DNA from: DDH964 sp963763205
Lineage (GTDB): Bacteria > Desulfobacterota > Desulfuromonadia > Desulfuromonadales > DDH964
NCBI GenBank assembly: GCA_963763205.1
Contig: CAVXNQ010000021.1
Location: 310,001 to 374,000 of the forward strand
Length of the DNA: 64,000 nucleotides
Reading direction: 5' to 3'
Below the pieces are notes generated by a model that made no database searches, was not told where the DNA came from, and saw only the letters and a list, made by a program, of their open reading frames with translations. Made by a program: the position numbers and the translations under genes. How positions within the stretch are numbered: position 1 is the first letter of the stretch; each line of letters begins with the position of its first letter. Positions 53,465 through 62,939 of this stretch are shown here, in pieces.

Positions 53465-54863
53465 TCAGGCACCGAGCATCCCCCGGGCGCGCCGCAGCCG
53501 CTGCAGGGATTCCTCGCGGCCGAGCACCGCGAGGACTTCGAAGAGGCTCGGGCTGGTGGTGCCGCCGACCAGCGCCACCCGCACCGCAGGGCCGAACTTG
53601 CCGAGCTTGAGCCCGGTGGCCGCCATAACCCGGCCGAAGGCACCCTCGATTCCGGCGTGGTCCCAGTCGGCCACGGTGGCGAGTTCGGCCAGCAGGGTGT
53701 CGAAGACGGTTGCCTTGTCGGCGGTGAGGAATTTGGCCACCGCCTCGGCGTCGAATTCGACTTCGCCGCGGTAGTAGAATGCCGCCCCTTCGGCCATCTC
53801 CACGAGAGTCCGGGCCCGCTCCTGGAGGGTTTTGACCACCGCCGCCAGGGGCGGCCCGCCGACGGTGTCGATCCCCTTGGCCGCCAGCTGTTCGGCGAGC
53901 AGGCCGCCGAGCCGCTCGGGGTCGCCGGTCTTGATGTAGTGGGCGTTGAGCCAGAGAAGCTTGTCGGGATTGAAGACCCCGGCGGCCCGGCCGACGCTCT
54001 CCAGGCTGAACTTCTCGATCAGCTCCTCGCGGCTGAAGATCTCCTGATCTCCAAAGGACCAGCCGAGGCGCACCAGGTAGTTGACCATCGCCTCGGGCAA
54101 AAAGCCCATCTCCCGGTAGGCCATCACCGAGGTGGCGCCGTGGCGCTTGGAGAGGCGGGCCTTGTCGGCGCCGAGGATCATCGGCACGTGGCCGAACTCC
54201 GGCACCGGGTAGCCGAGGGCCTGGTACATGAGGATCTGCCGCGGGGTGTTGTTGATGTGGTCGTCACCGCGCACCACCAGGGTCAGCCCCATCTCGGCGT
54301 CGTCGACGACGACCACGAAATTGTAGGTCGGGGTGCCGTCGCTGCGCTGGATGATCAGGTCGTCGAGTTCGTCGTTGGCAAAGGTGATCGGTCCCTTGAT
54401 GCGGTCGACGAAAGTCGTTTCCCCCAGCTGCGGCGCCTTGAAACGGACCACGTAGGGGCGGTCGGGATGGTCGCTGCGGTCCCGGCAGGTGCCATCGTAC
54501 TTCGGCTTGCCGCCGCTTTTCAGGGCCGCCTCGCGCTTGGCCTCCAGTTCCTCGGCGGTGCAGTAGCAGCGGTAAGCCTTCCCCGCGGCGAGGAGCTGCT
54601 CCACCTTGGCCCGGTAGAGGTCGAAGCGCTGCGACTGGTAGTAGGGACCCTCGTCGTAGTCGAGGCCCAGCCAGTCCATGGCCTGCAAGAATGGCATCGA
54701 CCGACTCCTGGGTCGAGCGGGCGACGTCGGTATCCTCGATGCGCAGGATGAAGGTGCCGCCTTCCTTGCGCGCCAAAAGCCAGTTGAAGAGGGCGGTGCG
54801 GGCGCCGCCGATGTGCAGGTAGCCGGTCGGGCTGGGGGCGAAACGGACACGCAGTTTGGACAT
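53465..54863 (-). CDS. gltX: Glutamyl-tRNA synthetase (frameshifted)
   Basis: Restored length is 465 residues. The first part has RFAPSPTGYLHIGGARTALF with the HIGH motif, and ILRIEDTDVARSTQESVDAI; the second continues QAMDWLGLDYDEGPYYQSQR, the KLSKR-type signature KARLSKRHGATSV and a helical anticodon domain. The break is one extra T (CTTG for CTG) at 54686-54687; removing it joins SVDAILQAMDW. Charging of tRNA-Glu is normally essential, so a true knock-out is unlikely. The start at 54863 gives MSKLRV. It lies 58 bases upstream of tRNA-Gln on the same strand. Confidence 0.94.
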
Positions 54864-54895
54864 CGTGAGCTCCGAAGCTGGGGGATGCACAATAA

Positions 54896-54924
54896 AGCAA
54901 TAGGGCCGTCCGACGGACGGCCCC
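54896..54924 (-). terminator. Possible intrinsic terminator after the Memo-family gene
   Basis: On the minus strand GGGCCGTCC pairs with GGACGGCCC around GAC/GTC (54903-54923) and is followed by CTATTGCTTTATTG, a weak T-rich tail. It lies between the Memo-family stop and the gltX start. Confidence 0.6.
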
Positions 54925-54973
54925 GCTGTTTATACCGAATGCCAGGGCTGCTGACAAGCCTTTTCGCGCTGGC

Positions 54974-55792
54974 TCAGCCGTTCCCGGCCGGCCAGACGAC
55001 CACCCCGGCGTAGCCGACGACTTCGCGCTGGTCGCCGGTGACGTCGCCGGAATTGCCGTAGCGGATCAGCTCAGCCTCGGTGCAGCCGAGACGGCGGGCG
55101 GCGGCCAGCAGCACCGCGGCCGGCAGCACGCCGCACATGGTGGTGTGATCGGCACGCACGGTTTCCAGCAGTCCTTCGGGAGCGAGGGCCAGCAGCTGGT
55201 CGATGGCCCGCAGATCCTTCGTGCGCGCCACCTCCCCCGGCTCGTAGTGGGTCATGTCGCTGCTCGCCACGATCAGGGTCGGCTCCGGATCCGCGGCGAT
55301 CAGATCGCCCAAGGCGGTGCCGACCGCGAGCAGCCGATCCAGGGGGAGATGGCCGAGGCAGAGAGGAACGATCCGCAACTGCGCATTGCGCAGCTGCAGG
55401 AACGGCACCTGCACCTCCAGCGAATGCTCGAAGCGGTGAGCCGCCGGGTCGGCGGCGGTCGCCGGGGCGGCCGCCAGCAGGGCCGCGGCGAAGGCGGCAT
55501 CGATGGGGACGCTGCCCAGAGGAGTCAGCCAGTCCCCATCGGCATAAACCGCAGCCGGATGGCCGAAGCCATGATGATTGGGGCCGATGATCACCACCCG
55601 CGACGGCACCTCGATGCGGGCGAAGGTGGCGCCGGCGATCGCCCCCGAATAGACGTAGCCGGCATGCGGGACCACCACGCCGGCGGCAGGTCGCGGGGGT
55701 ACGCCGCCTTCCAGCCACGGCTGGATCATCCGGCGCAGCTGCTGCGGATCGTCCGGGTAGAACTGGCCGGCGACAGCGGGCATTCTGGCCAT
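54974..55792 (-). CDS. amrB: AmmeMemoRadiSam system protein B (Memo family)
   Basis: The 272-residue protein has the Memo signatures: MPAVAGQFYPDDPQQLRRMI at the N-terminus, VVPHAGYVYSGAIAGATFAR, VIIGPNHHGFG, and IVASSDMTHYEPG, with the His and Asp residues that bind metal in this fold. It usually occurs with an AMMECR1-domain protein and a radical SAM enzyme; neither is visible next to it here. Its function is unresolved. It is 16 bases before the TauE/SafE gene on the same strand. Confidence 0.93.
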   Translation of the reverse strand: MARMPAVAGQFYPDDPQQLRRMIQPWLEGGVPPRPAAGVVVPHAGYVYSGAIAGATFARIEVPSRVVIIGPNHHGFGHPAAVYADGDWLTPLGSVPIDAAFAAALLAAAPATAADPAAHRFEHSLEVQVPFLQLRNAQLRIVPLCLGHLPLDRLLAVGTALGDLIAADPEPTLIVASSDMTHYEPGEVARTKDLRAIDQLLALAPEGLLETVRADHTTMCGVLPAAVLLAAARRLGCTEAELIRYGNSGDVTGDQREVVGYAGVVVWPAGNG

Positions 55793-55808
55793 AGCGACCT
55801 CCCCTTGC

Positions 55809-56633
55809 TCAGTTCAAAAGGTACCTGATCAACAGGTTGCTCCCGATCAGGAGTTGCAGCAGCGCGAAGATGCCCGACAGTTTATCATGGGGGACCCGCC
55901 GGGCAACCCGAACCCCGAGCCGCGCAGAGAGCACCGACATGGGAACCACCAGGCCGACCACCAGCAGGTTGACGTAGCCGAAGGAGAAGTCGGCCAGGCC
56001 GGGGCGGCCCCAGCCGTGAAAGATGTAGGAAGCGGCGCCGAAGGTCGAGGAGATGACGATCAGGGCGCTGGCATTGCCGACCGCCAGGTGGATGGGCAAC
56101 TGCAGGGCCAGGACCATCAGCGGTACCGTCACGACGCCGCCGCCGATCCCGAAGAAGGCCGAGAAGCCGCCGCCGCACAAGCCGACCAGCAGCAACGAGC
56201 GGATCGGCACCGCCGTATCCCGCTCCGGCGGCAGGTGCCGCATGGAGAAGAACATCTTCAGCCCGACCAGGATCAGCATCAGGCCGAAGAGCCCCTTGAG
56301 CTTCTCCCCCGGCAGGTGAGCGGCGAGGGTCGCACCGCAGATGGCGCCGGTGGCGCCGCCCAGTGCGAGGAACAGGACATGGTGCCAGTCGACGTTGCCG
56401 TGTTTGCGATGGGCCAGGGCGCTGCTACAGGCGGTCGGCAGGATGATCCCCAGGCTGGTGCCGATAGCCGAGTGGACGAGGGTCTCGGGGGCGAACCCGG
56501 CGAGGGGAAAGCACCAGAGAAAAAGCGGGACCAGGATCACCCCGCCGCCGATTCCCAGCAGCCCCGCGCAGAACCCGGCCACAGCCCCGCTGGCGAGAAG
56601 GATGGAGACAATCTCCGGGGAGTAGATATGCAT
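55809..56633 (-). CDS. TauE/SafE-family (TSUP) sulfite/anion exporter-like permease
   Basis: The 274-residue protein has about eight membrane segments in two repeated halves, each with the GIGGG motif: FCAGLLGIGGGVILVPLFLW and GFSAFFGIGGGVVTVPLMVL. TSUP members move sulfite, sulfonates or organic anions; the substrate is unknown. The start at 56633 (MHIYSPEIV) is preferred; the longer frame runs through tRNA-Cys. It may share a transcript with amrB. Confidence 0.9.
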   Translation of the reverse strand: MHIYSPEIVSILLASGAVAGFCAGLLGIGGGVILVPLFLWCFPLAGFAPETLVHSAIGTSLGIILPTACSSALAHRKHGNVDWHHVLFLALGGATGAICGATLAAHLPGEKLKGLFGLMLILVGLKMFFSMRHLPPERDTAVPIRSLLLVGLCGGGFSAFFGIGGGVVTVPLMVLALQLPIHLAVGNASALIVISSTFGAASYIFHGWGRPGLADFSFGYVNLLVVGLVVPMSVLSARLGVRVARRVPHDKLSGIFALLQLLIGSNLLIRYLLN

Positions 56634-56651
56634 GGCTGGGCACCGAATAAG

Positions 56652-56676
56652 AAAAGCCAGCCCTGGGGGCTGGCTT
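56652..56676 (-). terminator. Intrinsic terminator after tRNA-Cys
   Basis: On the minus strand AAGCCAGCC pairs with GGCTGGCTT with a short loop (about 56654-56676), followed by TTTTCTTATTC. It separates tRNA-Cys from the permease gene. Confidence 0.8.
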
Positions 56677-56686
56677 GGCTGATGAA

Positions 56687-56760
<74 letters not shown>

Positions 56761-56872
56761 CAACGCTGCCATGGCAGCGCCGAAAGCCCGACATTGATAA
56801 CAGATCGGTTTCTCGGTGTCAAGGGGAAATGGCCGCCTTGGCCGCGGTCGGAACGGCGGCCCTTCTTGGCAG

Positions 56873-57211
56873 TTATTTGTCCTTCCCGGAGAGGTAGTCG
56901 CCGAGCAGGCTGCGGCTGTGCTCGTCGTCGTGGCAGTCAATGCACAGGTTCTCCCAGTTGCTGCCATCCGGCGGATTGTTGGCGTGGTTGCCGTCCTTGT
57001 GATGGACGGTGAGCAGATGCAGGTTGCCGAGGTCGAACTCGCGGCCGCACTTGGCACAGATCCAGCCGTGCAGCTTCAGCGACTTCTCCCGGTAGTTGGC
57101 GTTTTGCTCCTGCTCGGCCTTCATCCGCCGCACCCGCTCGTCAATTTCGGCCTGGGAGAGGGCCGGACCGGGACGCCGTAGACGGGGCCGACCGCCGCCG
57201 CGCCGGTTCAT
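56873..57211 (-). CDS. yajD: HNH endonuclease family protein, YajD-like
   Basis: The 112-residue protein has WICAKCGREFDLGNLHLLTV followed by HHKDGNHANNPPDGSNWENL and CIDCHDDEH, an HNH motif with two CxxC zinc pairs, in the arrangement of YajD. The N-terminus is basic (RRGGGRPRLRRPG). Targets of YajD are unknown. Its ATG overlaps the end of the small upstream gene by four bases. No phage or restriction genes are nearby. Confidence 0.88.
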   Translation of the reverse strand: MNRRGGGRPRLRRPGPALSQAEIDERVRRMKAEQEQNANYREKSLKLHGWICAKCGREFDLGNLHLLTVHHKDGNHANNPPDGSNWENLCIDCHDDEHSRSLLGDYLSGKDK

Positions 57212-57420
57212 CGCAGCTGATCCTCGACGGCGGCCATCTTCCCCGCCATGATGTGCTCCCCCGCATCGCGGCGGTCGGCGATCTTGTTCAGTGTCGAGAC
57301 CCGGCTCGCCCCCTGGGCGAAGGGCGCCTCGTGCATCTGCCGCAAGCGGGCGAAGAGGGCATCGATCTCCCCCTCGATGATCGTTCCCAGAGGGGGCACG
57401 CTGATTTCCACCACGGCCAT
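57208..57420 (-). CDS. Small uncharacterised protein
   Basis: The 70-residue product starts MAVVEISVPPLGTIIEGEID and has a helical second half (ALFARLRQMHEAPFAQGASR). The start at 57420 is chosen because AGGAGG sits nine bases upstream, while the ATG at 57429 abuts that site. It overlaps yajD by four bases and follows the sugar-dehydrogenase-like gene. The first 15 residues recall thiamine-binding-like MTH1187 proteins, but this is weak. Confidence 0.6.
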   Translation of the reverse strand: MAVVEISVPPLGTIIEGEIDALFARLRQMHEAPFAQGASRVSTLNKIADRRDAGEHIMAGKMAAVEDQLR

Positions 57421-57425
57421 GCGAA

Positions 57426-58787
57426 TCATCCTCCTTTGCGGGTTGCAGTGATGCGGTAGATGACCCCGGTGCGGTCATCGCTGAGATAGAGCGCGCCATC
57501 GGGGCCGACCGCCGGGTCCACTGGGCGGCCCCAGGCGCTGGCGCCCTGCAGCCAGCCGCGGACCAGGTCCCGGGGCGGTCCGGCCGGCCGGCCGGAGGCG
57601 AAGGGAATACCGACCAGCTTGTAGCCGGTGGGCACACTGCGGTTCCAGGAACCGTGATAGGCAACCAGCAGCATCTTGCGAAACCGTTCGGGAAACGCCA
57701 ACTCCGCGCCGAAGACGATACCGAGGGGCGCGGAATGGGCCGGCAGCTCGACCGCGGCCGGGATGGTCGAAGCGCAGCGCTGCCGACTGCCGAGCTCCGG
57801 GTCGGGGATCCCGGCGCCATAGCAGTAGGGCCAGCCGTAGTCGCCGCCGGCCACGATATGGTTGATTTCGTCCGGAGGGAGGTCGTCACCGAGCAGGTCG
57901 CGGCCGTTGTCGCTCGCCCAGAGTTCGTCGCTGCCGGGCGCGAGGGCCAGGCCGACACTGTTGCGCAGTCCCCGGGCGAAGAGCGTCGCCCGGCCGCCCG
58001 CGGCCGGAATTTTCAGGATGGCGGCGCGGCGCGGATCCTCCTCGACGCAGACATTGCAGCTCGAGCCGGCCGACACGTAAAAATTTCCGTCTCTCCCCGC
58101 GATCACGCTGCGGGTCCAGTGCCCGCCGCCGGTGGGCAGGTCGGTGGAGAGCACCTCGACGCGGTCGGCGCGCAGGTCCCCGTCCCGGTCGGGAAGCCGC
58201 AGCAGGCGGCCGTTCTCGGCGACCACCAGGTCGGAGCCGGCGAAACAGAGACCGTGGGGACGGTCGAGACCGGTGGCGAAGTCGATCCGGCGGTCGGCCA
58301 CTCCGTCGTGGTCGCGATCGGGAAGCACGGCGACCTTCCCTGCCCCGGGCAGGGAGACGTAGAGATCGCCGGCGGGGCTGAAGGCGAGCATGCGCGGCCC
58401 GGTCAGGCCGGCGGCGAAAACCGCGACCTGCCAGCCGGGGACCGCATCCAGGGTGCGCCCGGCGGGGAAACCGCCGCGCCAGGCAGGGGGGACCTGCACG
58501 GGTACCGTGGCCAGTTCGCTGCGCACCGTCGGCCGCGGCGCTTCCCCGCGACCGCCATGCGGCCAGAACTGCAGCAGCAGACCGGCCGCGACGATCGCCG
58601 CACCACCGGCCAGGGCCGGGAGCCAGCCCCGGGAGCGGGCCACCATCCACACGCCGAAAAGAACCAGGCCGAGCGGAACGCTCCAGTACCAGTTGGTGGG
58701 CGGCGGCACAAAGCGCAACAGCAGAGCAAGGGCACAGCCAAAGGCGATCGCGAATAATCCGGAGAAGGTCGGCAGTGCGCGGGTCAT
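57426..58787 (-). CDS. Membrane-anchored PQQ-type sugar (sorbosone/glucose) dehydrogenase-like beta-propeller
   Basis: The 453-residue protein has three to four N-terminal membrane segments (about 10-80) and a propeller domain resembling soluble glucose dehydrogenases and sorbosone dehydrogenases: GLTGPRMLAFSPAGDLYVSL, GLDRPHGLCFAG, ARGLRNSVGLALAPG, ELWASDNGRDLLGDDLPPDE and HGSWNRSVPTGYKLV. CNVCVEED suggests extra cysteines. The start at 58787 has GGGAGG upstream. PQQ binding cannot be confirmed by eye. It precedes two small genes in the same direction. Confidence 0.85.
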   Translation of the reverse strand: MTRALPTFSGLFAIAFGCALALLLRFVPPPTNWYWSVPLGLVLFGVWMVARSRGWLPALAGGAAIVAAGLLLQFWPHGGRGEAPRPTVRSELATVPVQVPPAWRGGFPAGRTLDAVPGWQVAVFAAGLTGPRMLAFSPAGDLYVSLPGAGKVAVLPDRDHDGVADRRIDFATGLDRPHGLCFAGSDLVVAENGRLLRLPDRDGDLRADRVEVLSTDLPTGGGHWTRSVIAGRDGNFYVSAGSSCNVCVEEDPRRAAILKIPAAGGRATLFARGLRNSVGLALAPGSDELWASDNGRDLLGDDLPPDEINHIVAGGDYGWPYCYGAGIPDPELGSRQRCASTIPAAVELPAHSAPLGIVFGAELAFPERFRKMLLVAYHGSWNRSVPTGYKLVGIPFASGRPAGPPRDLVRGWLQGASAWGRPVDPAVGPDGALYLSDDRTGVIYRITATRKGG

Positions 58788-58891
58788 GGCACCTCCCAAC
58801 AATTACCTGTTAGGATACCATAACCCGCCACCGGCGGAACGACAGCAGGCCGACCACGGCGCCGGCCTTATGACGATGCGGCAGGCTGCTT

Positions 58892-60793
58892 CTATATCTC
58901 CACCTGGGTCCCCAGTTCCACAACCCGGTTTGGCGGCAGACCGAAAAAAGAGGTGGCATTGCGGGCGTTGCGCGACATGAAAATGAACAGGTGTTCACGC
59001 CAGCGGGCCATGCCCGGTTTACTGGTTGAAATCAACGTCTCGCGGCCGAGAAAAAATGTCGTCTGGGACATGTCAAAAGTCCAGCCATCCAGGGTGACCC
59101 CGGCCAACGCGACCGGGATGTTCGGTTCTTCCATGAACCCGTAATGAACGCCCAGGCGGTAAATCCCCCTGCTGAGGGTTTCAATGGTGACCCGGTCCCG
59201 GCGAGAGACATGGGGCCGTTCCTCGGTGAAGACGCTGAGAATGATCACCCGTTCATGCAATACCTTGTTGTGCTTGAGGTTGTGCAGCAAGGCCGATGGG
59301 GTCCCCATCGGATTGCCATTCATGAAAACCGAGGTTCCCGGGACCCGACTCGGAGCGAACCTGTTCATATCCTCGATAAACGTGGTCACCGGCACAGAGG
59401 TGATCCGAAGTCGCTGCATCAGGATCTCGCGACCCCGCTTCCAGGTGGCCATGCCGGTGAAGATCAGGGCCGCCACCAGCAGCGGGAACCAGCCACCGTG
59501 TGCGACCTTGAGAATGTTCGCACCAAAAAAGGCCAGGTCGAAAAGCAGAAAACCCCCGCAGAGGAGTCCTGCCAGCGGGACCGGCCATTTCCAGCGGTGA
59601 ACCGCGACGAAGTAAAAGAGCAGTGTGGTAACGACCATGGTTGTCGTCACCGCCACGCCGTAAGCCGCGGCCAGATGCCCGGAAGAACCGAAACCGACGA
59701 CCAGGCAGATACAGGCGACCATCAGCCCCCAGTTGACGGCCGGCAGATAGATCTGGCCCCTCTCACTCGAAGATGTATGTTGAATCTCCAAGCGGGGGCT
59801 GTAGCCGAGCTGAATGGCCTGCATGGTCAGGGAAAACGCCCCCGAGATCACCGCCTGAGAGGCGATGATTGTTGCCACCGTGGCCATGACGACCAGGGGA
59901 TAGAGAGCCCAGACCGGAGCCATATGATAGAAAGGGTTGACGACAGTCTCCGGATGAGCGAGCAGCAGGGCTCCCTGGCCGAAATAATTAAGCAGCAACG
60001 CGGGAAGAACCACCGCGAACCAGGCTAATCTGATCGGACCCGGGCCGAAGTGCCCCATGTCGGCATACAGCGCTTCGCCTCCGGTGACCACCAGAAAGAC
60101 CGCGCCCAGCACCAGAAACCCGGTCCAGCCGTTGCGCAGAAAAAACTCGAGACCGTACCATGGATTTGCCGCTGCCAGAACCGCCGGCTGCTGGATGATC
60201 TGGCCGACACCGAGAACGGCAAGGACCAGGAACCAGACCAGGGTCACTGGACCGAACACGGCGCCGATGCCGGCCGTGCCGTGATGCTGAAACCAGAACA
60301 GTCCGATGAGGATGCCGATGGTGAGGGGGATGATGTAGGGGTCGAATAATGGTGTCGCGATCGACAACCCCTCCACCGCGCTCAAAACGGAGATGGCTGG
60401 CGTGATCATGCCGTCGCCGTAGAGCAGGGCCGCGCCGAACAGCCCCATGATGACCAACAGCCAGCGCCCCCCGCTGGCCGAGGCGCGCACCGGCGTCACC
60501 AGGGCCGTGAGAGCGAGGATGCCGCCTTCGCCGTTATTGTCGGCCCGCAGGATAAAAACCAGATACTTCAGGGAGATGACAAGAATCAGGGACCAGAGGA
60601 TCAGAGAAAGCACCCCAAGGATATTCGGCAAGGTCACCGCCAGGGCACCATGCTCACCAAAGCATTCCCGGATCGCATAAAGCGGGCTGGTGCCGATATC
60701 ACCGTAGACCACCCCGACAGCGGTCAGGGACAGACTCAGCAGATAACGGCCTGTGTGCTTTGCCGGCGAAGCAGGCTCTACAGAATTTCGCAT
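58892..60793 (-). CDS. kup: Potassium uptake protein Kup (paralogue 2)
   Basis: The 633-residue protein has the same motifs as the copy at 13700 (GVVYGDIGTSPLYAIRECFG, GDGMITPAISVLSAVEGL, MARWREHLFIFMSRNARNAT, NRVVELGTQVEI) and is closely similar over its whole length. It is a K+ symporter of the inner membrane. It lies 18 bases downstream of a trkA-like gene and a trkH-like gene, so three potassium genes form one cluster. The divergence between copies is mostly in synonymous or conservative positions by eye. Confidence 0.95.
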   Translation of the reverse strand: MRNSVEPASPAKHTGRYLLSLSLTAVGVVYGDIGTSPLYAIRECFGEHGALAVTLPNILGVLSLILWSLILVISLKYLVFILRADNNGEGGILALTALVTPVRASASGGRWLLVIMGLFGAALLYGDGMITPAISVLSAVEGLSIATPLFDPYIIPLTIGILIGLFWFQHHGTAGIGAVFGPVTLVWFLVLAVLGVGQIIQQPAVLAAANPWYGLEFFLRNGWTGFLVLGAVFLVVTGGEALYADMGHFGPGPIRLAWFAVVLPALLLNYFGQGALLLAHPETVVNPFYHMAPVWALYPLVVMATVATIIASQAVISGAFSLTMQAIQLGYSPRLEIQHTSSSERGQIYLPAVNWGLMVACICLVVGFGSSGHLAAAYGVAVTTTMVVTTLLFYFVAVHRWKWPVPLAGLLCGGFLLFDLAFFGANILKVAHGGWFPLLVAALIFTGMATWKRGREILMQRLRITSVPVTTFIEDMNRFAPSRVPGTSVFMNGNPMGTPSALLHNLKHNKVLHERVIILSVFTEERPHVSRRDRVTIETLSRGIYRLGVHYGFMEEPNIPVALAGVTLDGWTFDMSQTTFFLGRETLISTSKPGMARWREHLFIFMSRNARNATSFFGLPPNRVVELGTQVEI

Positions 60794-60811
60794 TTTTCCC
60801 TCTGCAATCTT

Positions 60812-61474
60812 CTATTTGCGAACTTCAAGAGCCTTGTCGATATCATCCGTCTTCCCCAGAATAATCAGGACGTCACTGTCTTTGATTTTGTATGTCGGCG
60901 GTGGAGCCGGTATGAACTGATCGGTCAGAACATCCTTGATGGCGATAATGGTCAGCTGATGCTTTTTCCTGAGATCCAGCTCAATGAGGGTTTTGCCAAG
61001 GAAATGCTTGGGAGGCTCGGTCTCCGACAGCGAATAGTCTTCCGCAAGAGGAATGAATTCCAGAACATTGGGACTTGACATGTTCCGGGCCACCCGAATC
61101 GCCATGTCCTTCTCGGGATAGATGACGTCTGTCGCACCGACCCGATCAAGAATTCGTCCGTGGTCTTCACTGATGGCCTTTACGAGAATACGCCGGACCT
61201 TCAGCTCTTTCAGATACAAGGTCATCAACGTTGACAGGTGGGACCGGTCGCCGGTGGACACCACCACGGCATCCATCTCCTGAACGCCCTGAGCGGCCAG
61301 AAATTCTTTATTGGCCGCGTCCCCAAGAATCGCATAGTCACAGATATCTTTCACCGCCTGGACCTTGTCCTTGTCGGCGTCGATGGCGGTCACTTCGTGG
61401 CCCTCTTCGAAAAGAGTGGACACAATGTGGAAACCAAAGTTCCCGAGACCAATCACGCAGAACTTTTTTTTCAT
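60812..61474 (-). CDS. trkA: K+ uptake regulatory protein TrkA/KtrA-like (RCK)
   Basis: The 220-residue protein has an RCK N-domain with VIGLGNFGFHIVSTLFEEGH (nucleotide-binding GxGxxG) and AIDADKDKVQAVKDICDYAI with the acidic residue that binds the ribose, then an RCK C-domain (IELDLRKKHQLTIIAIKDVL). One RCK unit is present, as in KtrA, and not two as in E. coli TrkA. It gates the TrkH/KtrB pore by binding NAD(H) or ATP/ADP. It is followed by kup and preceded by trkH. Confidence 0.93.
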   Translation of the reverse strand: MKKKFCVIGLGNFGFHIVSTLFEEGHEVTAIDADKDKVQAVKDICDYAILGDAANKEFLAAQGVQEMDAVVVSTGDRSHLSTLMTLYLKELKVRRILVKAISEDHGRILDRVGATDVIYPEKDMAIRVARNMSSPNVLEFIPLAEDYSLSETEPPKHFLGKTLIELDLRKKHQLTIIAIKDVLTDQFIPAPPPTYKIKDSDVLIILGKTDDIDKALEVRK

Positions 61475-61488
61475 AGAAGTTTCTCCTG

Positions 61489-62871
61489 TTATCCAATCAT
61501 GATGTTTTCTTCTGCGTAGTGGGGGGCATGACGCCTGGTTCGCCCGGCAATGGCAAACGCCATGGTCAGAAGACCCACCCTGCCGACAAACATCAGCAAA
61601 ATGATGATGAGCTTGCCCATTGCGTTCAGCTTGGCCGTCGCGCCAATCGACAAGCCGACGGTCCCGAAGGCGGAAAAGGCCTCGAAGGTATAGCCAAGAA
61701 ATTCCCGCATGTTTTCATGGGCCAGGTCAGGGCTTTGGACGATCGTCAAACCAAACAGTGCGAGCGCGACCAGGATGATGGCAAGCAGCACCAGGGCCAG
61801 CGCCTTGGTGATCGCTTCATCTGGAATGGTTCGACGAAACAGACTGGTGTGCTGGTTTCCCCTGAGCCGGTTATAGAAAATGGCAAAGAACAGCGCCATG
61901 CTGGTGGTCTTGACTCCGCCCCCTGCCGATCCCGGGGAGGCCCCGACAAACATCAGGAAGATGACCAGAAACACTGTTGGCGCACGAAACGCGTTCAAGT
62001 CGATGGTGTTGAATCCGGCCGTGCGGGCAGTCACCGATTGAAACAGGGCCGTCCAGAAGCCTTCCATAAACGGCATGCCCGCCAGGGAATTTCTGCTCTC
62101 CAGCCACCCGATCATCACCGCGCCGTAGACGATCAGAAAAGAGCTGGCGAGCAGCACGATCTTGGTGTGAAGGGAAAGTTTCGGCCGTTGGGAGCGTTTC
62201 TGGGTCCGAACCATGCCTATCTGCACCAATTCCCGGATCACCAGAAAACCAATCCCCCCGAGAATGATCAACCCCATGACCGTCAGATTGACCAACGGGT
62301 TATCGCGGAACCCGATCAGGCTGTCGGGAAACAAGGAGAACCCGGCATTGCAGAACGCCGAGATGGAATGAAAAACAGCACTGTAGACCCCTTCCCAAAA
62401 ACCGAGGACCGGCACAAAGGCAAAGGAGAGCAGCAGCGCACCCGCCGCTTCAATCACCAGCGTCATAAGAAAAACCCCCCGGATCAACTCACGCCAGGAG
62501 CTGACCGGTGTATGCAGCAGGGTTTCATGGATAATCCATCGACCCCGCGAACTGATGCCCACCCGGAGATAAATAAACAGGTAGACCGAGAAGGTCATGA
62601 TCCCCAGCCCGCCAACCTGGATCAGGACCAGAACCACGCATTGCCCGAAAAGGGTCAGCCTGGTGCCGGTGTCAACGACGATCAGGCCGGTCACGCATTG
62701 GGCCGAAGTGGCGGTAAACAAAGCGTCCAGAAAAGAGAGGGGCTCACCATGGGCCGCCCACGGGGTGGCCAGCAACAGGCTGCCAATCAAAATGGCGACG
62801 GCATAGTAAAAAACCAGCGCCTGAGCCGGAGAGATGTCTTTTATGATCTTGATCGCGCGGGAAGAGCTCAT
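61489..62871 (-). CDS. trkH: TrkH/KtrB-type potassium transporter pore subunit
   Basis: The 460-residue protein has about ten hydrophobic segments and the four selectivity-filter-like loops of the family: DALFTATSAQCVTGLIVVDT, SISAFCNAGFSLFPDS, SVTARTAGFNTIDLN and AFSAFGTVGLSIGATAKLN, each with a central Gly, and MFVGASPGSAGGGVKTTSM. It is the first gene of the trkH-trkA-kup cluster. Single RCK partner and size fit a KtrB-like system. K+ would be taken up with Na+ or H+. Confidence 0.94.
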   Translation of the reverse strand: MSSSRAIKIIKDISPAQALVFYYAVAILIGSLLLATPWAAHGEPLSFLDALFTATSAQCVTGLIVVDTGTRLTLFGQCVVLVLIQVGGLGIMTFSVYLFIYLRVGISSRGRWIIHETLLHTPVSSWRELIRGVFLMTLVIEAAGALLLSFAFVPVLGFWEGVYSAVFHSISAFCNAGFSLFPDSLIGFRDNPLVNLTVMGLIILGGIGFLVIRELVQIGMVRTQKRSQRPKLSLHTKIVLLASSFLIVYGAVMIGWLESRNSLAGMPFMEGFWTALFQSVTARTAGFNTIDLNAFRAPTVFLVIFLMFVGASPGSAGGGVKTTSMALFFAIFYNRLRGNQHTSLFRRTIPDEAITKALALVLLAIILVALALFGLTIVQSPDLAHENMREFLGYTFEAFSAFGTVGLSIGATAKLNAMGKLIIILLMFVGRVGLLTMAFAIAGRTRRHAPHYAEENIMIG

Positions 62872-62939
62872 GTCTATCTTGAATCCTGTTTCGTTTGGCT
62901 AAAATCGACGCCGGAGAGGATTATAACTCTTCGATGAGG

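Noticed and set aside
56873..57958. Long minus-strand frame of 361 codons ending in the HNH motif
   Set aside because: The upstream two thirds are an out-of-frame reading of the sugar-dehydrogenase-like gene; the HNH protein starts at 57211 with a four-base overlap.
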